Shown: positions 42,257 to 51,048 of the stretch, piece after piece
How positions within the stretch are numbered: the first letter of the stretch is position 1
How the letters are laid out: the number at the start of each line of letters is the position of its first letter
From: Burkholderiales bacterium
Lineage (GTDB): Bacteria; Pseudomonadota; Gammaproteobacteria; Burkholderiales; Burkholderiaceae_C
Length of the DNA stretch: 54,373 nucleotides
Direction of reading: 5' to 3'
Assembly (NCBI GenBank): GCA_947377275.1
Contig: CANCFV010000013.1
Location: forward strand, 1-54,373
The notes under the pieces: generated by a model
The model's database searches: none
Seen by the model: the letters and a program-made list of their open reading frames with translations, nothing else
What the model was told of the DNA's origin: nothing
Program-made: the position numbers and the translations under genes

Positions 42257-42663
42257 GGCGAGGACAGTGTGGCTCCAGAGCGCTGGCAAAAAACCAGGTA
42301 CTTCATGCCAAGGAAATTGAGAAATGCCGAAGCGCCCGTGGCCAGCAGGAAGGCGCCCTGCCTGTCCCAAACCATGCCACCGAGTGCATGAAGGCTGAGC
42401 GCATTGACCAGCACGTTGACCGCCAGCGTCGAGCCATACAACAGCATGAAACGCCAGGCACTGCCCTTCACGGGCTCCTGATGGCTGAATGTCCAGTGGC
42501 GATTGGCGAAATAGGCAAAGGCGGTACCGACCAGGAATCCCAGGGCCTTGGCCACGTCCACAGGCACCCAGGCCGCAGCTTGTAGCACGCTGTAACTGAC
42601 GAAATCCACCAGCACCGTGACACATCCGACCACCAAGAAGGTGGCTGCTTCACGGCGGATCAT
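42253..42663 (-). CDS. GtrA-family membrane protein
   Basis: A 136-residue protein with four hydrophobic segments (for example 'FLVVGCVTVLVDFVSYSVLQ' and 'ALGFLVGTAFAYFANRHWTF') and the 'NRHWTF' signature of the GtrA family. GtrA-type proteins are proposed to flip polyprenyl-linked sugars for O-antigen or wall modification. The start is ATG 42663, overlapping the nucleotidyltransferase stop by 4 bases. With the GT2 and GT-C-like genes downstream this forms the classic three-part Gtr arrangement. Confidence 0.86.
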   Translation of the reverse strand: MIRREAATFLVVGCVTVLVDFVSYSVLQAAAWVPVDVAKALGFLVGTAFAYFANRHWTFSHQEPVKGSAWRFMLLYGSTLAVNVLVNALSLHALGGMVWDRQGAFLLATGASAFLNFLGMKYLVFCQRSGATLSSP

Positions 42664-44336
42664 GCAGTCATGCCCTGGGGCTCCGGGTGCACCCATTGGT
42701 ACCGTGCGCGCAGCGCCTGTACAGCCGCTTCCGGGACACGCTGGTCACGTTCAAGTGCATAAGGGTGAGATGCCCACTTGTCAAAGCACGACTGCCAATA
42801 CTCAAACGTCCGCAGGTCGTTGGGCGTCCCCCACGAGAAGAAGTGGTCCACCTCGAAAACATGGCAGCGCAGCCCGAGTGCCAGGGCGTGATTGACCGTC
42901 GAATCTAGGTAAAACTCGTCGTTGATGCGATCGTTCTGCTCAAGGAGGCGCTGGAGGGCCTGATCAAAATGGGACCGGCGCTTGAATGTGAACGTGCCGA
43001 TCACGATCGGGTCGTGGGCCGGTTGCGCCAACGGCTGCTTCACAGACACCCGGCGAATGCGCCCAGATTCCTCCGCTTCAACCCAACCAAACATCTGGGG
43101 GTGACGCACGGCGTTTGCGTGGCCGCGGACCACCCACACCACCACGTCAACATCGACGCGGGACATCAGTCGATCGAACGCGGCCCGGTCGTACAGTGCG
43201 CCGTTGTCACAGGCACCGAAAGTGATCGGCTCTGCTACATCACCGGCGCGAGCAACCAATGCGCTCAACCCGACGTTCGCTGAACAAGCCTGCCCCTCAG
43301 TCACATGGGGCACAGCCTGCAGAATCGCACCGGGAAACGCCTCTAACAAAGCACGACCGATGTCATCTCGCCCAGGCATATCGGTACGCAACACGAAGGC
43401 GTGTTGCTTGGCCTGCGGCAAGTCATGGGCCGCCTGCAAGACCATGGGGCGCCCGGACACGGGGATCAGTGGCTTCGTCTGGAGATAACCCTCGCGGGCA
43501 AAGCGATGACCCATGCCAGCCATGGGCACGATCATGGCACCGGCTGCAACCTCGGACTGAGCGGTTTCATCCTCCGCCAACACGCGGAAAGCATCCGACC
43601 AACCACCATACTCAGCCACATCTTCTGGGGTGCCCCATTGCATGAAGTGCTGCAGGGCATAAACACGGACATCCTGCCCAGCGTCCAACATGGGCTTGTA
43701 GGCCAGACTGACGTAGTACTCCCCGTTGACCTGCAGATTCCGGCGACGTGTCTCTGCTAAAGCCTGCTTCAGCACCTCACCAGAGCGGAAGTAATAGGTG
43801 CCGCTGGAGGCGTATTCATTCATCCGGTCATCCGTGTAGGGCTGCTTTTCCTGAATGTCCATAACACGCCCCCCAACTTCGCGCATGTAGGCGTAGTTGG
43901 TTGTGCCCAGCGTGTGTGGATGGAAGCCTTTGTAGGCTGGGATGGCGCCGTCGCAGGCGCTGGAGAGAACGAAAGCCTTGAAATGCGACCAATCCCACAG
44001 GCAGGTAAAATCGCAGTAGTTCAGGACGACAGGCCGTTGTGGATCAATGAGGTGCTCGACCTGCTGAACAGCATGCACCGGCCCCAATTTGTGAGCGGCG
44101 ATCCCCACCACTGTCCCAGTGGGGCACAACGCCTGCAACACGCCACGCATGCCGTAGTCAGCGCACTGCAGGTGATCTTCGTTGCAGATGAAAATGAAGT
44201 CATGCTCCCCAGGGAACATGTCAATCACATGCGCAATGATGGGTTTGCCATCGATTTCGATCAGCGGCTTTGGAACGGCGTAACCCGCACGACGAAACCG
44301 CTCGCCAAAACCGGACATGGGGATGACGATTTGCAC
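42660..44336 (-). CDS. Tandem sugar-nucleotidyltransferase (two NTP-transferase domains)
   Basis: A 558-residue protein with two nucleotidyltransferase domains in tandem. The first starts 'IVIPMSGFGERFRRAGY' (about residues 3-19) and includes 'KPLIEIDGKPII'. The second starts 'MIVPMAGMGHRFAREGY' near residue 267 with 'KPLIPVSGRPMV'. Both keep the G-x-G-x-R-F phosphate-binding pattern and acidic metal sites ('NYCDF' and 'GACDNG'). It would activate sugar phosphates with NTP. I use a GTG start at 44336, because AAGGA lies 9 bases upstream; a TTG at 44366 is also in frame. It is the first gene of the eight-gene operon. Two domains could have different substrates or one may be regulatory. Confidence 0.78.
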   Translation of the reverse strand: MQIVIPMSGFGERFRRAGYAVPKPLIEIDGKPIIAHVIDMFPGEHDFIFICNEDHLQCADYGMRGVLQALCPTGTVVGIAAHKLGPVHAVQQVEHLIDPQRPVVLNYCDFTCLWDWSHFKAFVLSSACDGAIPAYKGFHPHTLGTTNYAYMREVGGRVMDIQEKQPYTDDRMNEYASSGTYYFRSGEVLKQALAETRRRNLQVNGEYYVSLAYKPMLDAGQDVRVYALQHFMQWGTPEDVAEYGGWSDAFRVLAEDETAQSEVAAGAMIVPMAGMGHRFAREGYLQTKPLIPVSGRPMVLQAAHDLPQAKQHAFVLRTDMPGRDDIGRALLEAFPGAILQAVPHVTEGQACSANVGLSALVARAGDVAEPITFGACDNGALYDRAAFDRLMSRVDVDVVVWVVRGHANAVRHPQMFGWVEAEESGRIRRVSVKQPLAQPAHDPIVIGTFTFKRRSHFDQALQRLLEQNDRINDEFYLDSTVNHALALGLRCHVFEVDHFFSWGTPNDLRTFEYWQSCFDKWASHPYALERDQRVPEAAVQALRARYQWVHPEPQGMTA

Positions 44337-44571
44337 GAGAAACGATCCTTGTTTTATTTCCGCCAACGACGCACAACGGAAAGGCCGTGCCAGCCTGCAA
44401 TTCTAGTGTTCCTTGTCGCCACCCATGACCAACGGAGGCATGTGATCGCCCAAAGCAGCGTTCAACCCTCTGAACCGTGGCGGATCGGACGCCCCCGGAA
44501 CAAGGCTCATACTCATCGATAATCCGCGCTTGCATTCACGCGTCAATTTTGGAAGTTGAGGAACTCACCTC

Positions 44572-45243
44572 ATGAGCATGCTGAAGAACTTGGGCGAGCG
44601 CGTCAGCCGCCTGCACGATACGTCCCTGGAGTCGGCCGAAGGCCCACCCGTAGAGCCGCCCGTCGCCACCGGTGAAAGCGATCGCACCGCCCTTCTGTGG
44701 CTCTGGATTGGCGCCAACCACTACAACAACAGCAGCTTGTGGGCTGAAGAGGATCTGGCACGTCGAACGACGGTCAACGACAGCGAAATCGCACTGAACA
44801 AGCGCGCCATTGACAAGTTCAACCAAGCTCGCAATGACGCTACCGAGCGCGTCGATGAAATCCTATTGACTGAACTGGGCCTCGTGGACGCTGCCTCAGC
44901 CCAGACGGACTCACCCGTCTCTAAGGCGCCAGGCAACGCAAGATTGAACAGCGAAACCGCGGGCAGCATCATCGATCGCATGTCGATCATGGCGCTCAAG
45001 GTGCACGCCATGCGTTTGCAAACCCAGCGAACCGATGTGGACGATGCTCACCGCGACAGCAGCCAAGTCAAGCTCGACAAGCTCCTACAGCAACGCGCCG
45101 ACCTGGGCGACTGTCTGGACACCCTGATCGCCGACACGCAGGACGGTCGCGCCTACTTCAAGGTCTATCGTCAGTTCAAGATGTACAACGACCCTCGCTT
45201 CAACCCTGCGCTTGTCGCAGAACTGGCGAAGGCCAAGGGCTGA
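44572..45243 (+). CDS. DUF4254 domain-containing protein
   Basis: A 223-residue protein of the DUF4254 family, recognised by 'LLWLWIGANHYNNSSLWAEEDLARR' and 'IALNKRAIDKFNQARNDATERVDEIL' (about residues 42-105), with 'SGSIIDRMSIMALKVHAMR'-type blocks further on. The function is unknown. It is helical and predicted cytoplasmic. A GAGGAA site lies about 8 bases upstream of the ATG. It overlaps waaC by one base, so it is co-transcribed with the LPS-core gene, and a role in LPS core or surface-glycan assembly is plausible from position alone. Confidence 0.8.
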   Translation: MSMLKNLGERVSRLHDTSLESAEGPPVEPPVATGESDRTALLWLWIGANHYNNSSLWAEEDLARRTTVNDSEIALNKRAIDKFNQARNDATERVDEILLTELGLVDAASAQTDSPVSKAPGNARLNSETAGSIIDRMSIMALKVHAMRLQTQRTDVDDAHRDSSQVKLDKLLQQRADLGDCLDTLIADTQDGRAYFKVYRQFKMYNDPRFNPALVAELAKAKG

Positions 45244-46211
45244 TGCGTGTTTTGATCGTCAAGACCAGCTCGATGGGAGATGTGGTTCACGCCCTTCCTG
45301 CCGTCAGCGATCTAGCTCGCGCCTTTCCTGGAATCGAGATCGACTGGCTGGTGGAAAAGGGCTTTGCCGCCATGCCCCAACAGCACCGCGCGGTAAAGCG
45401 CGTGATCGCATTGCAATGGCGCAAGTGGCGTAAAAGCCTACGCTCCCCGGAAACACGAACCGCCTTGCGGCAGTGGCGTGCCGAGATGGTGCAACAGCCA
45501 TACGACTTGGTCATTGACCTGCAGGGCCTGATCAAAAGCGCCGCTTTTTCTTGCTTTGCCCACGGCCCGCGCGCAGGCTACGACCGACAAAGCATCCGTG
45601 AACCCTTGGCCGCCTTGTTTTACGGGCGCACGGGCCACGTGCCCAAGAACCTACACGCGATCGACCGTTGCAGACATCTGATGTCGCAGTTGATGGGCTA
45701 CCCCTTGCCCGCCACACCACCTGACTTCGGACTTCAAGCCGACGCTCACGCATGGACGCCATGCCCAGATCGGTTTGCCGTGCTCATCCCCTGCGCCAGC
45801 CGCCCCGAGAAACTGTGGCCTCAAGCCGACTGGGTGGCCATTGGGCAAGTTTTGCGCAAACGGGGTTGGCAGGTGGCCGTCATGTGGGGCAGCCCGCAAG
45901 AACGCGATTTGGCGGAGGCCATCGCTTCAGAAATCGGTGGACACGTACCGCCCTTTTTGACCGTCTCACAGGCAGCAGACACCTTGGCTCAGGCCGAGGT
46001 CGTGATCGGACTGGACACCGGCATGAGCCACCTCGCTGCGGCACACGGACGACCCACCGTCGGCATCTACTGCGACCATGAGCCCGGGCTCGCTGGCCTG
46101 CGGGGTGCGGGGCCCGTTGTCAGTTTGGGCGGCAAAGGGCAGACACCTTCGCTGGCGCAAGTTTGCGACGCGTTGCAGCAGGTTGCGCCAGCCGTCACCA
46201 CACGAAATTGA
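45243..46211 (+). CDS. waaC: Lipopolysaccharide heptosyltransferase I
   Basis: A 322-residue GT9 enzyme with the features of WaaC: 'MRVLIVKTSSMGDVVHALPAV' at the start, 'YDLVIDLQGLIKSA' near residue 86 and 'AEVVIGLDTGMSHLAAAHGRP' near 250. WaaC adds the first L-glycero-D-manno-heptose to Kdo2-lipid A in the cytoplasm. The start overlaps the DUF4254 stop by one base, and msbA follows 4 bases after its end. Its closeness to msbA fits a core-biosynthesis/transport pair. The length is normal, so it should be functional. Confidence 0.9.
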   Translation: MRVLIVKTSSMGDVVHALPAVSDLARAFPGIEIDWLVEKGFAAMPQQHRAVKRVIALQWRKWRKSLRSPETRTALRQWRAEMVQQPYDLVIDLQGLIKSAAFSCFAHGPRAGYDRQSIREPLAALFYGRTGHVPKNLHAIDRCRHLMSQLMGYPLPATPPDFGLQADAHAWTPCPDRFAVLIPCASRPEKLWPQADWVAIGQVLRKRGWQVAVMWGSPQERDLAEAIASEIGGHVPPFLTVSQAADTLAQAEVVIGLDTGMSHLAAAHGRPTVGIYCDHEPGLAGLRGAGPVVSLGGKGQTPSLAQVCDALQQVAPAVTTRN

Positions 46212-46215
46212 CACC

Positions 46216-47946
46216 ATGGACTTCAAAGACACCCACGCACGACTCATGACGTATGTGCGTCCCCAGTGGCGCATGCTGGCCTTGGCCGTGACGTTTTTTT
46301 TGCTGAGCTCGGCTGTAGAACCGATGGTTCCCGCCCTGTTCAAAAAGCTCATTGACTCAGGTTTCAAAGAGGGCTTGAAATATCCCTTGTGGATCGTACC
46401 CATTGTGGTGATTTGCCTTTTTGTCGCCCGTGGCACGTTCAACTTCGCCGGCACCTACGTGATGAGTTCAGCGACCTCGTTGATTGTGCTCAGCCTGCGC
46501 AATGACTTGATGCGCGCCTTGCTCAAAGCCGACTCCAAGCTGTTCACCACGGTCAGCCCTGGTTTGGCGGTCAGCAAAATCATCAACGATCCACAGCAAG
46601 CATCTGGCGCTCTTGGTGGCTCAGTGATCTCGATCATCCGCGATGCCTCGACTCTGATTTTCCTGATCGGCTACCTGCTCTACCTCAACCCCCAGTTGAC
46701 ACTGCTTGCGTTCGTGTCCATGCCTATGCTGGCGTTCAGCGTCAAGCTCATTAGAACGCGCCTGAACAAGGTCGGCGAAGCGCAGTATCTGGCCCAACAA
46801 AAGCTGGTCAACACCGTGGACGACAACGCCCGCGCATGGCGCGTCGTGCGGACCTTCGACGCGGTTGACTTTGAACTGCAGCGCTTCGAGGCTGACGCCG
46901 TGCACCACCGTCGCATGACGATGAAGCAGATCGCCACCAGCGCGCTGGTCACGCCAGTCACGCAGGTGCTCGCGGCTGTTGGCGTGTCTATCATCTTGAC
47001 GCTCGCGATCTGGCAAGCCAGTCAGGGCTCGTCCACGGTGGGCGAATTTGTTTCGTTCATCACAGCCCTGCTGATGACGATCTCGCCCATGCGCCACCTG
47101 ACCGACATCTACACACCGATCAGTGGCGCAATGATCACCATGCGTGGTGCGTTTGAACTGATCAACGCGCCAACAGAGCCTGACAACGGCACCGGCACAC
47201 TCGAAACCTGCAAAGGACACCTCGAGTTCAAAAACGTCACACTGCAGTACGAAGGCGCGACCGCACCTGCACTCAACGACCTCAACCTCGACATCGGCGA
47301 CGGCCAAACCATCGCCCTCGTGGGATCGTCGGGCGCAGGCAAGAGTACCGTGGTCAGCACCCTTCTGCGGTTTGCCTACCCCAACTCCGGGCAGATCACC
47401 TTGGACGGCACGCCCATAGAAACGCTCAAGCTGGCCAGCCTGCGCAGACACTTTGCCGTGGTGTCGCAAGACATCGTTTTGTTTGACGGCTCGGTGGCTG
47501 CCAACGTGGCCTATGCCAGCCCCAACGGCTTGGACCGCGCCAAGGTCGAGCAATGCCTGCGCGCGGCCAACCTGTGGACCCACGTGTCGACCCTGCCCGA
47601 GGGCATCGACAGCAACGTGGGCACCAACGGCAGCAAGCTGTCTGGCGGTCAGCGCCAGCGCTTGGCGATTGCACGCGCGCTGTACCGCGACGCCGCCATC
47701 TGGATTTTCGACGAAGCCACCTCGGCCCTCGACTCCGAATCCGAGGCGGTGGTGCAGCGCTCCATCGAAGACCTGCGTGGCAGCAAGACCCTGATCCTGA
47801 TCGCCCACCGCCTGAGCACCATCCGCAACGCCGACCGCATCTACGTGATGGCCGACGGCAAGGTGGTCGAGCAAGGCAACCACGCCGAGCTGATGGCGCA
47901 GGGCAGGCTGTACGCGGGCATGGTCAAGATCCAGTCGGCTCACTGA
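46216..47946 (+). CDS. msbA: Lipid A-core flippase MsbA
   Basis: A 576-residue ABC exporter. The first 320 residues form the six-helix membrane domain with the exporter pattern ('YLLYLNPQLTLLAFVSMP', 'ATSALVTPVTQVLAAVG'). The C-terminal ATPase has Walker A GSSGAGKST near residues 369-377, LSGGQRQRLAIARAL, Walker B 'IFDEATSALD' and the switch 'LIAHRLSTI'. MsbA flips lipid A-core across the inner membrane. The ATG at 46216 is 4 bases after waaC. A seven-T run near 46290 lies within a normal Phe/Leu stretch and does not break the frame. Confidence 0.93.
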   Translation: MDFKDTHARLMTYVRPQWRMLALAVTFFLLSSAVEPMVPALFKKLIDSGFKEGLKYPLWIVPIVVICLFVARGTFNFAGTYVMSSATSLIVLSLRNDLMRALLKADSKLFTTVSPGLAVSKIINDPQQASGALGGSVISIIRDASTLIFLIGYLLYLNPQLTLLAFVSMPMLAFSVKLIRTRLNKVGEAQYLAQQKLVNTVDDNARAWRVVRTFDAVDFELQRFEADAVHHRRMTMKQIATSALVTPVTQVLAAVGVSIILTLAIWQASQGSSTVGEFVSFITALLMTISPMRHLTDIYTPISGAMITMRGAFELINAPTEPDNGTGTLETCKGHLEFKNVTLQYEGATAPALNDLNLDIGDGQTIALVGSSGAGKSTVVSTLLRFAYPNSGQITLDGTPIETLKLASLRRHFAVVSQDIVLFDGSVAANVAYASPNGLDRAKVEQCLRAANLWTHVSTLPEGIDSNVGTNGSKLSGGQRQRLAIARALYRDAAIWIFDEATSALDSESEAVVQRSIEDLRGSKTLILIAHRLSTIRNADRIYVMADGKVVEQGNHAELMAQGRLYAGMVKIQSAH

Positions 47947-47996
47947 CACGATCCGGGGATTTGCCCGGCAATGCGGGCATTCATGCGGTTTACACC

Positions 47997-48015
47997 CATC
48001 TCGCAATAAGAGATG
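47997..48015. other. Perfect hairpin in the msbA-pilB gap
   Basis: The msbA-pilB gap (47947-48061) has a perfect 6-base inverted repeat, CATCTC and GAGATG, with a 7-base loop. A second, TGCCCG/CGGGCA, lies about 30 bases upstream at roughly 47962-47979. Neither is followed by a T-run, so they are weak candidates for terminators. They may mark the end of the core operon or be an operator for pilB. Confidence 0.35.
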
Positions 48016-48061
48016 ATTTACCGTGCATATTGCTGTTTTGATTTCGCGCGACTGACACCTC

Positions 48062-49786
48062 ATGGCTGAACTGACCCTGGCTGAATCCCCCGGCTCGCTC
48101 TCTGGCGTGGCTCGTGTGCTGGTGAACGCCGGCAAGCTCGATGCCAAAGCCGCCGAAAGCCTGACCCGCACGGCCAAAGAGCAAAAACGCAGCTTCGTGA
48201 CCACCTTGGTCAACAGCGGAGCCATCCAGCCTGCCGACCTCGCTCACACCCTGTCCAAAGCGCTGGCCGTGCCCGTGATGGACCTGTCGGCTGTCGACGT
48301 GCAGCGCCTGCCAAAGGGCGTGATCGACAACAAGCTGTCGTCGCAGTACCAAGTGTTGGTGCTGTCCAAGCGTGGCAACCGCCTGTTCGTGGCCGGCGCC
48401 GACCCGACCGACCAAGAGGCCATCGAGCGCATCAAGTTCGCCACCCAGCTCACGCCCGAGTGGGTGATCGTTGAGCACGACAAACTCAGCAAGCTGCTCG
48501 AAGGCCTCACCAGCAGCGCCGAAGACCAACTGGCCGCCATCGCCTCGTCAGACTTCGAATTCGACGTCAGCGACGACATGGGCCTGCCAGCCCAGGAAAC
48601 CGCCGACGTTTCGACCGAAGTGGAAGACGCGCCCGTGGTGCGCTTTCTGCAAAAAATGCTGATCGACGCCATCAACGCCCGCGCCTCCGACCTGCACTTT
48701 GAGCCCTACGAGTACCACTACCGCGTGCGATTCCGAGTGGACGGCGAGCTGCGCGAAGTGACGCAACCGCCCGTGGCCATCAAGGACAAGCTGGCCTCGC
48801 GCATCAAGGTGATCTCCAAGATGGACATTGCGGAGCGACGCGTGCCGCAAGACGGCCGCATGAAGCTCAAGTTCGGCAACAAGGCCATTGACTTCCGGGT
48901 CAGCACCCTGCCCACGCTGTTTGGCGAGAAGATCGTGATCCGGATCCTCGACCCGTCCAGCGCCAAGTTGGGCATTGAGGCCCTGGGTTACGAGCCCGAG
49001 GAAAAAGCGCGCCTGATGGCCTGCGTGCACCGCCCCTACGGCATGGTGCTCGTCACAGGCCCCACAGGCTCGGGCAAGACGGTGTCGCTCTACACCTGCC
49101 TGAACATCCTGAACCAGCCTGGCGTGAACATCTCGACCGTGGAAGACCCGGCCGAAATCAACCTGCCCGGCATCAACCAGGTCAACGTCAATGACAAGGC
49201 CGGGATGACGTTTTCGACCGCGCTCAAGGCCTTCCTGCGCCAAGACCCAGACGTGATCATGGTCGGTGAAATCCGCGACCTCGAGACCGCCGACATCGCC
49301 ATCAAGGCCGCCCAGACCGGCCACATGGTGATGTCCACCCTGCACACCAACGACGCGCCCACGACACTGACCCGCCTGATGAACATGGGCGTGGCGCCGT
49401 TCAACATCGCCTCCAGCGTGATCTTGATCACCGCCCAACGTCTGGCGCGGCGCCTGTGCGAGGTCTGCAAGGCCCCCGCCGACTACCCCCCCGAGGCCAT
49501 GCTCAAGGCCGGCTTCAAAGAGGCCGACCTTGATGGCTCATGGCGCCCGTACCGCGCCATTGGTTGCTCCAGCTGCAACAATGGTTACAAAGGACGGGTT
49601 GGCATTTACCAAGTCATGCCCATCAGTGAAGAAATACAACGCATCATCTTGAGCCAGGGCACTGCACTGGACATCGCCAAGCAGGCCAAGCGCGAAGGCG
49701 TGCGAGACTTGCGCGAATCGGGCCTGATCAAGGTCAAGGCGGGGCAGACCTCGCTGGAAGAAGTCATCGCGGTGACCAACGAGTAA
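48062..49786 (+). CDS. pilB: Type IV pilus assembly ATPase PilB
   Basis: A 574-residue PilB/GspE ATPase. It has an N-terminal MshEN-type domain (about residues 1-150), Walker A in 'VTGPTGSGKTVSLY' near residue 330, an Asp box 'EDPAEINLPGINQVNV', Walker B and a His box ('MSTLHTNDAP'). A tetracysteine zinc motif 'CEVCK...CSSCNNG' sits near residues 468-505. PilB powers pilus extension by pulling pilin from the membrane. It is followed by pilC 31 bases later and pilD, the standard order. The length is normal. Confidence 0.94.
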   Translation: MAELTLAESPGSLSGVARVLVNAGKLDAKAAESLTRTAKEQKRSFVTTLVNSGAIQPADLAHTLSKALAVPVMDLSAVDVQRLPKGVIDNKLSSQYQVLVLSKRGNRLFVAGADPTDQEAIERIKFATQLTPEWVIVEHDKLSKLLEGLTSSAEDQLAAIASSDFEFDVSDDMGLPAQETADVSTEVEDAPVVRFLQKMLIDAINARASDLHFEPYEYHYRVRFRVDGELREVTQPPVAIKDKLASRIKVISKMDIAERRVPQDGRMKLKFGNKAIDFRVSTLPTLFGEKIVIRILDPSSAKLGIEALGYEPEEKARLMACVHRPYGMVLVTGPTGSGKTVSLYTCLNILNQPGVNISTVEDPAEINLPGINQVNVNDKAGMTFSTALKAFLRQDPDVIMVGEIRDLETADIAIKAAQTGHMVMSTLHTNDAPTTLTRLMNMGVAPFNIASSVILITAQRLARRLCEVCKAPADYPPEAMLKAGFKEADLDGSWRPYRAIGCSSCNNGYKGRVGIYQVMPISEEIQRIILSQGTALDIAKQAKREGVRDLRESGLIKVKAGQTSLEEVIAVTNE

Positions 49787-49817
49787 GCCGCAGGGCATCG
49801 ACACGGAGTTTGCAGAC

Positions 49818-51035
49818 ATGGCCACGGCAGCAGCCAACAAACCGCAAGAACACGTCTTCGAATGGGAAGGCAAAGACCGCTCAGGCAAGGTCGTGCGCGG
49901 TGAAATGCGGGCCGGCGGCGAGGCCATGGTGGGTGCCACCCTGCGCCGCCAAGGCATCCTGGTCAACAAGGTCAAGAAGCGCCGCCTGAGCGGTGGCGGC
50001 TCGATCAAACCCAAAGACATCGCCATCTTCACGCGCCAACTGGCCACCATGATGAAGGCCGGCGTGCCCCTGCTGCAGTCGTTCGACATCGTGGCCCGTG
50101 GCTCGACCAACCCTCGCGTGACCAAACTGCTCAACGACATCCGCGGTGATGTCGAAACCGGCACCAGCCTGTCGGCCGCCTTCCGCAAACAGCCACTCTA
50201 TTTCGACGCGCTGTATTGCAACTTGGTCGAAGCCGGTGAAGCTGCCGGTATTTTGGAGACCCTGCTGGATCGCCTGGCCACCTACCAAGAAAAAACCATC
50301 GCCATCAAGCAAAAGATCAAGTCGGCGCTGACCTACCCCATCGCCGTGCTGGTGGTGGCCTTCGTCGTGGTGTCGGTCATCATGATTTACGTGATTCCGG
50401 CCTTCAAAGAAGTGTTCACGTCGTTCGGCGCCGATCTGCCTGCGCCAACCCTGTTCGTGATGGCCATGTCCGAGATCTTCGTCAGCTACTGGTGGCTGAT
50501 TTTTGGCAGCATCGGCGGCGGCCTGTATTTTTTCTTCCAGACCTGGAAGCGGTCGGTGCCCATGCAGCGCAAGATGGACCGCCTGCTGTTGAAGTTGCCG
50601 GTGTTCGGCGACCTCTTGTTCAAATCGGCCGTGGCACGCTGGACGCGCACCCTGGCCACCATGTTCGCCGCGGGCGTGCCATTGGTTGAAGCACTTGACT
50701 CGGTGGGCGGCGCGGCCGGCAACGCCGTGTTTGCCGATGCCACCGAGCAAATCCAGCGCGACGTGTCAACGGGCACCAGCCTGACCAACTCGATGCAGTC
50801 GGCCAACATCTTCCCGGTCATGGTGCTGCAGATGTCGGCCATTGGCGAAGAGTCAGGCTCGCTGGACCAGATGCTGGGCAAAGCAGCCGATTTCTACGAA
50901 GAAGAAGTCGACGAGTCGGTCAAGGCCCTGTCCAGCCTGATGGAGCCCTTCATCATCGTGATCCTGGGCACCATCATCGGTGGCATCGTGGTGTCGATGT
51001 ACCTGCCCATCTTCAAACTGGGCCAAGTGGTTTGA
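49818..51035 (+). CDS. pilC: Type IV pilus inner-membrane platform protein PilC
   Basis: A 405-residue member of the PilC/GspF family, with two T2SSF domains (about residues 70-195 and 275-400) and three membrane helices, including 'IAVLVVAFVVVSVIMIYVIP' and 'LMEPFIIVILGTIIGGIVVS'. PilC is the platform that PilB rotates to assemble pilin. 'TRQLATMMKAGVPLLQSFDIV' and the repeated 'TRTLATMFAAGVPLVEALDSV' are the two family signatures. The ATG is 31 bases behind pilB and pilD starts 13 bases further on. Confidence 0.94.
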   Translation: MATAAANKPQEHVFEWEGKDRSGKVVRGEMRAGGEAMVGATLRRQGILVNKVKKRRLSGGGSIKPKDIAIFTRQLATMMKAGVPLLQSFDIVARGSTNPRVTKLLNDIRGDVETGTSLSAAFRKQPLYFDALYCNLVEAGEAAGILETLLDRLATYQEKTIAIKQKIKSALTYPIAVLVVAFVVVSVIMIYVIPAFKEVFTSFGADLPAPTLFVMAMSEIFVSYWWLIFGSIGGGLYFFFQTWKRSVPMQRKMDRLLLKLPVFGDLLFKSAVARWTRTLATMFAAGVPLVEALDSVGGAAGNAVFADATEQIQRDVSTGTSLTNSMQSANIFPVMVLQMSAIGEESGSLDQMLGKAADFYEEEVDESVKALSSLMEPFIIVILGTIIGGIVVSMYLPIFKLGQVV

Positions 51036-51048
51036 TCGGCCCCCATTG

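Noticed and set aside
41552-42625. N-terminal extension of the GT2 gene up to 42625
   Set aside because: The extra 120 residues lie inside the GtrA gene in another frame and have no protein-like pattern. The ATG at 42256 overlaps the GtrA stop and begins with the GT2 signature.
48015-48050. Sigma-54 promoter for pilB
   Set aside because: GTGCATATTGCT looks suggestive, but the GG of the -24 element is missing and the GG-N10-GC spacing is not met.
46621-48225. 534-codon antisense frame over msbA and the start of pilB
   Set aside because: Composition is His/Gly/Val/Gln-rich with no domain or membrane pattern, while the + strand has full MsbA motifs. It is a codon-bias artefact.
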